Positions 1-7,509 of a DNA stretch of 64,000 nucleotides are shown piece by piece (within the stretch, counting starts at the first letter, position 1; each line of letters begins with the position of its first letter). A model generated the notes under the pieces. The model had not been told where the DNA came from and did no database searches. It saw nothing but the letters and a program-made list of their open reading frames with translations. The stretch is from Flavisolibacter longurius (GTDB taxonomy: Bacteria > Bacteroidota > Bacteroidia > Chitinophagales > Chitinophagaceae), in the NCBI GenBank assembly GCA_013327885.1, contig JABUMY010000004.1, positions 248,001 to 312,000 of the forward strand, given 5' to 3'. The translations under genes and the position numbers were made by a program.

Positions 1-417
1 AAGCATCTCCTGGTCCCTCATCAGGTGAAATTTACCATGCGCATCGACAGTGCACTCGATGACCGCAATGCCTGGCTCTCCTCCATTGTCCAGGCAGTAG
101 TCGGAAAATCCTTTGAGCAGTTTACCGATGATGACGAATTGCTGCTGTTCGATAAATGCAAAGCCATAATTCTGGAACTTGATAGCCTCACCAATTTATC
201 AAAGGCAGCGATTAACGAACAGGAAGAAGACGTCTTAGGCGTCGAGTTTCACTCCTTTGTGGAGGGTATGAAAAAAGGGCTAGTGCGCCTACCCAAACAA
301 AAAGAAAAAGAAGTAGAAGCGGTAAAACAAAGTGTAAAAACCAAGCTTTCCAAAGACAAGGCCATCAACATGGCAGCCTTGGCAAAGCTTTTAAAAGAGA
401 TGATGAATTATGAATAA
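1..417 (+). CDS. Unidentified protein, C-terminal part (cut by window edge)
   Basis: The reading frame is open from the first base to the stop at 415-417, so this is the 3' part of a longer gene; the GTG at 25 need not be its start. The visible 138 codons are mostly charged helix-forming residues with a Lys-rich tail. I do not recognise the family. It overlaps the next gene by 8 bp, so the two are probably translationally coupled and this protein is likely part of the same sulfur-modification-like operon. In related clusters this place can be held by a large ATPase or a DNA-binding subunit, but nothing here shows that. Confidence 0.7.
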   Translation, partial: KHLLVPHQVKFTMRIDSALDDRNAWLSSIVQAVVGKSFEQFTDDDELLLFDKCKAIILELDSLTNLSKAAINEQEEDVLGVEFHSFVEGMKKGLVRLPKQKEKEVEAVKQSVKTKLSKDKAINMAALAKLLKEMMNYE

Positions 418-1516
418 GAAACTAAGGCATGTTTTGGGCATTTCCGGCGGAAAGGACAGTGCAGCCCTGGCCATTTATTTATTTCAAAAATATCCACAAT
501 TAGATATTGAATATTACACTTGCGATACAGGCAAGGAGTTAGACGAAACCTACCAACTTATTGACAACCTAGAAATATACCTCGGCAAAAAGATCAAGCG
601 GCTGGTAGGGGCACCCAATAGCCATATCGACCCATTCGATCATTTCCTAAAACTGTATGGCGGATATCTTCCTTCCTCCAATTCACGTTGGTGCACCCGT
701 AAACTAAAGTTGGAACCATTTGAAGCCTATGTAGGTGATGATCCGGTCGTATCCTATGTAGGAATCCGAGGGGACGAGGATAGAGTGGGCTATATCTCTC
801 GCAAGTCAAATATTCAATCCATTTTTCCATTCCGAAAGAATATTTGGAGTGAAGATGTTATCAATAAATTTTTGGCAAACATCAACCGGGATTTGGTAAT
901 AGCATTAACCGAAAAGGTCGACTTGGGCAGCAGAAGAGATGTACTGACCAATATTCTAACAAAATTGGTCGACACGTCCTTTAGCCAGTCAGCAAAACTG
1001 AATCGTTTGTTAGATGCTGGCACAAAAGAAACAAACTACTTAATATTCGAGTACTTAAAAACCACTGCTTACCCCTTAGCCCAAGAGCAATATTTCCCCT
1101 TATTGGAAAACGAAGATGTATTAGTTCGGGAGGATATTTTTCAAATATTGAGAGACAGTGGCGTAGGTGTTCCAGCCTATTACGAAAAGAAGGGGTTCGA
1201 AGTTGAAGGAAATAAAGGTCACTATGCTCGTAGTCGTTCTGGTTGTTTCTTTTGTTTTTTTCAGCAGAAAATTGAGTGGGTTTGGTTACATGAGCAGCAT
1301 CCAGAGAAATTTAGAAAAGCAATGGAATATGAAGATGAAAATGCCGGTTTTACATGGAATCAAAATGAGAGTTTAAAAGAATTAATGAAGCCTGACAGAA
1401 TTAAAAGAATTAAAGAAGACTACCTAAAAAGGAATAAAACACAAACCAAAACAACCTACTTGCTGGATATCCTAGATGACTCAGAAACAGAGGGATGTGC
1501 CACTTGTTTTATTTAA
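410..1516 (+). CDS. PAPS-reductase-family (DndC-like) sulfurtransferase
   Basis: The 368-residue protein has the PP-loop ATPase motif SGGKDS at residues 12-17, then RWCT at 93-96 and GIRGDE at 118-123, both usual in PAPS-reductase-like enzymes. Cys pairs lie at 279/282 (CFFC) and 363/366 (CATC at the C terminus). Together with Cys95 these could bind an Fe-S cluster, as in DndC, which activates sulfur chemistry for DNA phosphorothioation. Residues about 155-238 look like an insertion: the segment normally joining FPFR to the EDIFQIL...SGVGVP helix is much longer here. It overlaps the upstream gene by 8 bp. A metabolic CysH role is unlikely beside a DndD-like ATPase and helicase. The family is clear; the DNA-modification role is inferred from neighbours. 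Confidence 0.85.
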   Translation: MNKKLRHVLGISGGKDSAALAIYLFQKYPQLDIEYYTCDTGKELDETYQLIDNLEIYLGKKIKRLVGAPNSHIDPFDHFLKLYGGYLPSSNSRWCTRKLKLEPFEAYVGDDPVVSYVGIRGDEDRVGYISRKSNIQSIFPFRKNIWSEDVINKFLANINRDLVIALTEKVDLGSRRDVLTNILTKLVDTSFSQSAKLNRLLDAGTKETNYLIFEYLKTTAYPLAQEQYFPLLENEDVLVREDIFQILRDSGVGVPAYYEKKGFEVEGNKGHYARSRSGCFFCFFQQKIEWVWLHEQHPEKFRKAMEYEDENAGFTWNQNESLKELMKPDRIKRIKEDYLKRNKTQTKTTYLLDILDDSETEGCATCFI

Positions 1517-1523
1517 AGAACTT

Positions 1524-2624
1524 ATGAAGTATAAAATTACTAAGTGGACTATCAAAAAGCTCTACGAAACTTATAAGAAATCGCAACTGAACCTTAATCC
1601 ACCTTACCAGAGAAATTTTATTTGGACTATTGCTGATCAACAATATCTGATAGGATCTCTAAAAAAGAGAAACCCAATACCGAACTTTTTCTTGCTTGAA
1701 AAGCCTGAGGGGAAATATGAAATGGTAGATGGGCAACAGCGTTCGAGGACAATGATCAGCTATATTGATAAACAATTTGCAGATTTGGAGGGCAGTTTAT
1801 TTGACAAAAAGAAGCACGCACAATTCTTAAAATATGAATTTCCCGTAACAATTATTAGTGATACAGAAGGAGAGTCAATCGAAAAATTCTATGCAATCGT
1901 AAACAAGACAGGAGTCCACTTAAACAAACCAGAAGTAAGGAAAGCAGATTTTTATAACACGAACTATTTAAAATTAGTAAACGAAATTACTAACTCTAAA
2001 GATTTCAGTAAACTACACATATTTACTGATAAATCTCTCAAAAGAATGAACGACATTGAATATGTTGCTGAGTTAGTTATTTTAATCAAGGATGGGCATG
2101 TGGATAAGAAGGAAAATATGGATGAATATTTTAAGAACGATCTGTCGATAGATGAATGCAGTAACATCAAACGAAAGTTCTCCAATGTATTGGGCAAAAT
2201 AAATATGTTAAATCAAGTATATAGAATATCAAATTCTAGATATAAGCAAAAAAACGACTTCTACACTCTTTTTGATTTTATCCTTAATAACGACAATGTT
2301 GATTTAGCTACGTTACAATATTTTTATAAAATCTTAATTCTTATTGGTAAGGATATAAAACCAACTCAAGACAAATGTGAGCCACTTAGGGAATATGCTC
2401 GAAACTGTGTTACGCAATCAAATTCAAAATTGGCAAGAGAAAATCGTTTATACTTTTTCCAAAAACTTTTCTTAAATAAAAATTCAAAACCAAACGCAAT
2501 CCAATCAAATGTTTTGAGATTTTATGGACTCAAATCTGACGATCTAAAAACAATAGATGGATTTCATACAATTAGTCTGCAAAAGTTATCTGCACAAAAG
2601 CCAACCATAGAGTTTGAATTATGA
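1524..2624 (+). CDS. DUF262-domain protein (GmrS/SspE N-domain-like)
   Basis: I chose the ATG at 1524, 7 nt after the upstream stop, because an alternative start at 1476 would overlap the PAPS-reductase gene for 41 bp and add non-conserved residues. Residues 20-60 hold NPPYQRNFIW and residues about 75-80 hold VDGQQR, the DGQQR signature of the ParB/Srx-like DUF262 fold, which in SspE and GmrSD acts as an NTPase and DNA-modification sensor. The remaining 250 residues are AT-rich and helical. I see no HNH (DUF1524) nuclease motif, so unlike SspE or GmrSD it may need a partner effector. It overlaps the kinase gene by 4 bp (ATGA). Confidence 0.85.
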   Translation: MKYKITKWTIKKLYETYKKSQLNLNPPYQRNFIWTIADQQYLIGSLKKRNPIPNFFLLEKPEGKYEMVDGQQRSRTMISYIDKQFADLEGSLFDKKKHAQFLKYEFPVTIISDTEGESIEKFYAIVNKTGVHLNKPEVRKADFYNTNYLKLVNEITNSKDFSKLHIFTDKSLKRMNDIEYVAELVILIKDGHVDKKENMDEYFKNDLSIDECSNIKRKFSNVLGKINMLNQVYRISNSRYKQKNDFYTLFDFILNNDNVDLATLQYFYKILILIGKDIKPTQDKCEPLREYARNCVTQSNSKLARENRLYFFQKLFLNKNSKPNAIQSNVLRFYGLKSDDLKTIDGFHTISLQKLSAQKPTIEFEL

Positions 2625-3523
2625 TCAGATTTTACCAAGATAACATCAAATTGGATCGTGATCCTGAAGAAAACTATCTCCAAATAGATAACATTGATTT
2701 TCGGTTGGACTACTTATCGTCTTCTGAATCAAATAAAGGAGCAAGCTCAAATCTTTTTGTCCTCGTTGATCCTGAGGGTGAATATGATGATCGTGTAATC
2801 AAGATTTGTAAAACTCCATTAGAATATGGTAATAATAAAAGACATACCAGGTTCCGGAGAGAAATAAAAGCTTTTCGCTTAGCTAAGAATAAAAATTTGA
2901 CGAACGTAGTTGAGTTTTTCAGTTCAGGTGAAGTAGAAATCGATGGCTTAACCTTTTTATTTATAATTATGGAGAAGGCAGAAGAGGATCTTGCATCATA
3001 TTTAGAACGAAATAAATTCAGCTTCTCTGTAAATCAAAAGTTGGCATTCTGTGTAAATATTCTCAATGGTATAAAACAACTGCATTCGCTTAAAATTTAT
3101 CACCGTGACATTAAACACGATAACATCCTAAGGATAAATCACCAATTTAAGGTAGGCGATTTGGGTTTGGTCAGATTTCAAAATGAAGATTTTTCGATAG
3201 ATAAGGATAACGAGAAAGTAGGTCCTTTTGGCTGGTTGTCACCCGAAGCCACAAACAAAATGCTAACTTATAAAAAAAATATCGGATTCAAATATGATTG
3301 TGACATTAACTACAAATCAGATATATTTCAATTAGGTAAATTGTTTTGGTATATTTTTCAAGGCAACATTCCGGTAGGGCAGACAGCTCGGGAGGACTAT
3401 CGATTTGAAAACGATATTTATCAAATTCTTTCGCTTATGTTACAGTATGATAAACAAAGACGACCGTCTCTTAATGAATTGGAAGTTATGCTCGAACCAT
3501 TAATGATAAAATACGCTGTTTAA
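2621..3523 (+). CDS. Hanks-type Ser/Thr protein kinase
   Basis: The 300-residue soluble kinase has a VIKICK segment with the likely ATP-binding Lys61, a possible alpha-C Glu81, the catalytic loop HRDIKHDN at 161-168, and DLG at 180-182 in place of DFG. An SPEA motif follows (APE equivalent). All key catalytic residues are present, so it should be active. There is no transmembrane or PASTA region, so it acts in the cytoplasm. It starts inside the stop codon of the DUF262 gene (ATGA overlap), which suggests a functional pair. Kinases occur in other phage-defence systems (PglW, Stk2). The substrate is unknown. It ends the plus-strand operon and faces the minus-strand group. Confidence 0.9.
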   Translation: MIRFYQDNIKLDRDPEENYLQIDNIDFRLDYLSSSESNKGASSNLFVLVDPEGEYDDRVIKICKTPLEYGNNKRHTRFRREIKAFRLAKNKNLTNVVEFFSSGEVEIDGLTFLFIIMEKAEEDLASYLERNKFSFSVNQKLAFCVNILNGIKQLHSLKIYHRDIKHDNILRINHQFKVGDLGLVRFQNEDFSIDKDNEKVGPFGWLSPEATNKMLTYKKNIGFKYDCDINYKSDIFQLGKLFWYIFQGNIPVGQTAREDYRFENDIYQILSLMLQYDKQRRPSLNELEVMLEPLMIKYAV

Positions 3524-3617
3524 TTTTTTGTACCAATTAACTGACTCGTCTTCCAAATTGCTATTGATTGTTCCCCTTAAAAAAAGCAAGAATTTGGAAT
3601 AATAACTATTAAACAAT

Positions 3618-4268
3618 TTAAGACTCTTTTTTATTTTCAAATCTTTTTTTGACCTTAACTTCCTCTCTTGTTCCACGGATCTTATAATAAACTAGGTGAA
3701 GTATAGCCAACGTAGTTGATAAGACAATTAAATAAATTCCATTATAAATGTCACTGTTTTGAGATTGGAAATAGAAACATTTTTTGAAAATGTTTATTAA
3801 TAGCAGCGAAATGAAGATTGAATTGATTAAGGCTAATCCAGCCGCTTCCCAATAAAAGTGTCTAAATTTTTTATAGAATGGCGGAGAAGAAACACCAGCT
3901 TTGAAGTACATAAATTGCTCTAGATTTCTATCTTCAGAATTTTCCAAGAACCATTTCCGGTTTAGATTGAGGCTTTTTACGTATGCAATTATTAGTAACC
4001 TATGTTCAATAACCTTGAAGTATACCAAGCAACCTAACACACAAAGAATAAGTAAAAACATTAGTTGAGTTCCAGCAAGAGAGAATAATACTATTTTGTT
4101 TTCTTTATTATAAACTAATCCGTTGAAACTTATAACTGCTCCGATTAATACAAAATAGAAATTTATACTTCTTTCAACGGCTTGGTAATGCATGTCAAAA
4201 TGCGCATATAACTTTTCGTACTCTTTCAACATGAATTGAAATACTATACTGTCTTTGTTTATGCTCAT
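3618..4268 (-). CDS. Four-helix membrane protein, unknown
   Basis: I prefer the ATG at 4268; an in-frame TTG lies 15 nt upstream. The protein has about 216 residues: an N-terminal soluble helix (about 1-35), a first pair of hydrophobic segments (about 37-57 and 65-90), a polar middle (about 95-145) and a second pair (about 150-170 and 180-200), ending in a Lys-rich tail. I do not recognise the family. The architecture resembles small membrane effectors found in bacterial immune systems, but that is inference. It is AT-rich, lies between the two convergent defence operons and follows a 39-codon ORF by 7 nt. Confidence 0.7.
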   Translation of the reverse strand: MSINKDSIVFQFMLKEYEKLYAHFDMHYQAVERSINFYFVLIGAVISFNGLVYNKENKIVLFSLAGTQLMFLLILCVLGCLVYFKVIEHRLLIIAYVKSLNLNRKWFLENSEDRNLEQFMYFKAGVSSPPFYKKFRHFYWEAAGLALINSIFISLLLINIFKKCFYFQSQNSDIYNGIYLIVLSTTLAILHLVYYKIRGTREEVKVKKRFENKKES

Positions 4269-4275
4269 ATATTTA

Positions 4276-4395
4276 TTATTCAAGTGAACTAATTAATTGC
4301 TCCATTCTAAAACCTAACAGAAATTCAGAATAATAATTATCAAAAAAGCTTCGGATATATTCATCTACTTTCACCTCTTTTTTCTTAACCGCCAT
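4276..4395 (-). CDS. Possible 39-residue protein upstream of membrane gene
   Basis: An ATG at 4395 opens a frame of 39 codons to a TAA at 4276-4278, 7 nt before the membrane-protein start. It begins MAVKKKEVKVDEY and ends with the amphipathic stretch LLGFRMEQLISSLE. The spacing suggests co-translation with the membrane gene. It could be a small partner or antitoxin-like peptide, or the tail of a decayed gene. No strong ribosome-binding site is visible. No homology is claimed. Confidence 0.4.
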   Translation of the reverse strand: MAVKKKEVKVDEYIRSFFDNYYSEFLLGFRMEQLISSLE

Positions 4396-4610
4396 TTTAA
4401 TGGCTCAGCTTATCATTGTACATCTGTAATAGTGAACTTAAACAGTTTATAGAAATAAACAGATGTAAATAGCTTTTCAATTCATTCTTTATCGATCTAA
4501 TTTCTTCAATTTTGACTGCAGATTCAGATTACACCAGTTATAAAGTCTGAGAATAAGCCTTCCAAAGGCAATCCTTATAAACTCAAATCATTTTGATGAT
4601 TTAGGATAAA
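4396..4610. other. Non-coding gap between minus-strand gene groups
   Basis: AT-rich sequence with no convincing ORF or strong hairpin. It lies between the end of the Dnd-associated gene and the small ORF/membrane-gene pair and may hold the promoter of the latter. Confidence 0.5.
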
Positions 4611-5108
4611 TTATTCTTGTTCTAAAAAATCCAAAAAGCAATTCTCGTTATTTTCAAAAAACGCAGGGTCCTCTTCCATCTTTGACCGTATCTTATCAAA
4701 CCCTCCATTTGCATATTCTTCCATCAATCTCCTCAGGTTCAATATTTCCTTTTCCACCTCTTTATCTTCCATATCTTCCATTGCATTTAAGTCGATATCT
4801 GACTTCGTCAAAACGCACATAATTACGTAGTCGGCCACTTCTATTGGCTGCCAATTTTTAATCGGCATAAAATCGTCTTTTTGGGCCCCTTCAGGAAAAG
4901 GTAATCTGTAGTCGTTTTTTAGTCCAACTACAGTCGCATACATATAGATCTCATACATGGTAGAGAAATACTTCCCTTCTGCCCACTTGGCTTTTTCTGT
5001 TCCCGTTCCAGCGGCACCCCCCTGTTCTAATGTAAACTTCTTCATGAGTTCCCGGAAAGCAGTATTGTATTGCGGTTCCCGATCTTTCAATTTTTTGACA
5101 AACTCCAT
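4611..5108 (-). CDS. Dnd-associated-protein-4-like protein
   Basis: The 165-residue acidic soluble protein has an STMYEIYMYATVVGL segment (about 48-62), RLPFP after it, and EEYANGG near residues 130-136. This order resembles the family known as DNA phosphorothioation-associated protein 4, which accompanies dnd clusters; I make the match by eye, not by a search. Its start codon directly abuts the stop of the DndD-like gene (zero spacing), so it is the last gene of the operon helicase, small protein, DndD-like, this gene. The biochemical role of the family is not known to me. Confidence 0.6.
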   Translation of the reverse strand: MEFVKKLKDREPQYNTAFRELMKKFTLEQGGAAGTGTEKAKWAEGKYFSTMYEIYMYATVVGLKNDYRLPFPEGAQKDDFMPIKNWQPIEVADYVIMCVLTKSDIDLNAMEDMEDKEVEKEILNLRRLMEEYANGGFDKIRSKMEEDPAFFENNENCFLDFLEQE

Positions 5109-7295
5109 TTAATTCAGCAATTTGACGTTTGTTGATAAGGTGTTTCTGTTGACTCGCTCATCTTCAGTGATGGAAGGGGTGATCAGGTAAACCTTTCCTA
5201 ATTTAATTTCATCATTGGTGAGCAACTCTTTTCTGAGTTTTTCATTTCGATAGAACTCCTTGCTCATGATGATGCTTTGTTTATAAACCTGGCTTACGGT
5301 TCTGCAGAAGCCGATGGTATAATCTTCGCCAAAAACCGACATAGGCGCATCCGTGATCAAGGTGTAAAGATCGGTTGTACGTGTTCCTTGCCTTGCCGAT
5401 ATTATGGCCATGATAGTGGCCAGCTTAATCAAAATGATATTACCTGTATTCAATTGCACTAAAGGATTTCCAGTATTATCAGTCAGTTCAGGCATATAAT
5501 TACCATTCGAAAGTGCTTTCAGCCGGATAATACCCCTTGCGGATTTATTTCCCGATGTCATAGCACTGTAATGCTTATTGGCTTCTTCTTCAAGCATTTT
5601 GATCAACTGGCTAAACACCCGTTCGCGTGTGGATTGCGCTAAATCTTCAAAATCCTCCAGCACCTTTAATTTGTCAATCATCCAGGAAGGAATTTCGCCA
5701 GTCGCTAACCCCTTCAGTTCATCATTAACTTGTGCCAGTTTTATTTTATTGGTATCAATCTGTTGCTTCGTCTTCAACTCTTCTTCAGCAAAATATTTAG
5801 CCTTCTTTGTGTGCTCTGCATATTCGTTGATGATATTATCAGCGTCGGATAAGTTCAATGCAGCGGATGCTAGCAGGCTCTGTATATCTGAGTCTAGCCC
5901 TTGATACTTTTTATTGAGCTCTCTTTGCTTGCGTTTCAATTCCTGCGCATGACTCAACGTTTCATTGATATCTTCATCTGCATTCCTAATGACATGACTC
6001 ATGCCAAGACCGTTATGGTAAAGCCGTTTGAACTCGTCACTGAAATCATGCTTTGTTAAAGGGTCATCATCTTGATCTTTGATCTTTTCGTCCGGACGGT
6101 CTAATAATTCTTTGATTCTGTTCCAGGCTTCAGAGCCTTTTGGTGCCTCACGGTCGCAAACCCGGCAGCGCTCCTCTTTAAGCATTTGCTCCACATAAAT
6201 GGGCTCAGGAACATCGATAGGCAGTCTGGTTTGCAATTTCTTCATGACAGCCTTTTCCGCATCGATACGAGCCTTTACCTCCGCCATCTTCCTGAGCTTA
6301 TTGTTATTGTAGTTGGCGTACTGCTCACTATAGCTATTGAGCAGGTCTTCCGTTCCTTTCAGTAACCATTTGTTTTTAAATAATTTTTTATGAAATGCGA
6401 TTTGATCGTCAATGATGCGCTGATGTAAATCTTCTAACTGACGCTGCACATTCTTTTTTTCGCTTTCTAATTCTCTGATCTTTTTAGCATCCTGTATTTT
6501 ATACAGAAGCTTTTCAGCTTTATCCTCTGCGTTCGCATGGTTTTCCTTTTCTTTTTCATATTCCTGCGTTAAATAGCTAAGTCGTTCTTCCAGTTGTTTT
6601 TTCTTTTTCTCTAGGTCTTCACTTTTAACTTTATCTTTACTCGCCTTCTTTAGCTCCTTGTCATATTCAGATCTAGCTGTTTTTGCTGCCGCTTCTGCAA
6701 TTGATTTTAACTGATCGAATTGGCTGATATTCGAAAGCACATTGATAGCGCGGGTCAAAGTATCATGCTGATTAAAGTCGATAATCGACTCTACCTGCTC
6801 ACCTTGAAACCACATATAGGGCTTGATATTGTCAGGAAGTATGGTATTGAGTATGCGAGCCTTGTCATCTTCATCAGTAACCAAACTAGCATTCATAAAG
6901 CTCATGTCTTTTTTCCAAATCAATCGTTCACCGTCACTGCCTTCTTTCCATCCCTGCCCATTCTGCGTTAAACTATATTTCCTTTCAATAATATAGCTAT
7001 TGTCTCTATCCGGATTGTAAAAAGTGACTTTCACGGATGTAGTCAATTTATCCTCATTGCACTCGTTTTTCGCCTTATCAGAAACGATTTTACTTCTTAC
7101 TTCCTTTGTGTTCTGAAACTTTTTTTGCTCTGATACAAATACCTGATCATAAAGAGCCCAGTAAAAAGCATCAAACAATTTGGACTTTCCATATCCATTG
7201 TCACCGATAATAACATTCAAACCCTCACTGAAATCAAAAATGTTCTGCCCTTCATAACACATGAAATTTTGTATCTCGATTTTTTTGATAATCAT
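5109..7295 (-). CDS. DndD-like SMC/Rad50-type ATPase
   Basis: The 728-residue protein begins MIIKKIEIQNFMCYEGQN, the usual start of DndD/RecF/SbcC proteins. Walker A is GDNGYGKS at 31-38, a Q-loop-like WFQGEQ lies at 162-167, long coiled coils occupy about 200-300 and 400-560, and between them a CRVC motif (Cys377, Cys380) resembles a zinc hook. A Walker B-like LITDAP lies near residue 649. In Dnd systems DndD hydrolyses ATP and works with DndC in DNA sulfur modification. It sits 1 nt after the 70-residue gene and abuts the 165-residue gene. A recombination SbcC role is less likely because of length and neighbours. Confidence 0.85.
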   Translation of the reverse strand: MIIKKIEIQNFMCYEGQNIFDFSEGLNVIIGDNGYGKSKLFDAFYWALYDQVFVSEQKKFQNTKEVRSKIVSDKAKNECNEDKLTTSVKVTFYNPDRDNSYIIERKYSLTQNGQGWKEGSDGERLIWKKDMSFMNASLVTDEDDKARILNTILPDNIKPYMWFQGEQVESIIDFNQHDTLTRAINVLSNISQFDQLKSIAEAAAKTARSEYDKELKKASKDKVKSEDLEKKKKQLEERLSYLTQEYEKEKENHANAEDKAEKLLYKIQDAKKIRELESEKKNVQRQLEDLHQRIIDDQIAFHKKLFKNKWLLKGTEDLLNSYSEQYANYNNNKLRKMAEVKARIDAEKAVMKKLQTRLPIDVPEPIYVEQMLKEERCRVCDREAPKGSEAWNRIKELLDRPDEKIKDQDDDPLTKHDFSDEFKRLYHNGLGMSHVIRNADEDINETLSHAQELKRKQRELNKKYQGLDSDIQSLLASAALNLSDADNIINEYAEHTKKAKYFAEEELKTKQQIDTNKIKLAQVNDELKGLATGEIPSWMIDKLKVLEDFEDLAQSTRERVFSQLIKMLEEEANKHYSAMTSGNKSARGIIRLKALSNGNYMPELTDNTGNPLVQLNTGNIILIKLATIMAIISARQGTRTTDLYTLITDAPMSVFGEDYTIGFCRTVSQVYKQSIIMSKEFYRNEKLRKELLTNDEIKLGKVYLITPSITEDERVNRNTLSTNVKLLN

Positions 7296-7296
7296 A

Positions 7297-7509
7297 TCAT
7301 TTGTTTAAAAATGAATGAATTTTTCGACCAACCAGTTGCTCACTGTCTTCGTTGACAACTCCGTCAATCCCCAACTTAATGACTTCTACTAATTTGGAAC
7401 TCGACTTTTCCGAGAATCGAATTCTTGCAATTTGTTCGGGACTTAACCTTGTTTTTTCACCAAAACTTTCAGCGGCGGCAAAGGCCTTTAAAATTTCTTC
7501 TTTTGTCAT
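7297..7509 (-). CDS. Small defence-operon protein, unknown
   Basis: Seventy residues, helical and basic/acidic mixed, with the central stretch LSPEQIARIRFSEKSSSKLVEV. It overlaps the helicase stop by 4 bp (ATGA) and ends 1 nt before the DndD-like start, so it is certainly part of that operon. DNA-modification operons often carry such a small protein; I know no function. It is too short and of the wrong pattern to call DndE. Confidence 0.75.
   Translation of the reverse strand: MTKEEILKAFAAAESFGEKTRLSPEQIARIRFSEKSSSKLVEVIKLGIDGVVNEDSEQLVGRKIHSFLNK

Noticed and set aside
7297-7509. DndE call for the 70-residue protein
   Set aside because: Too short, and the pattern does not match what I know of DndE.
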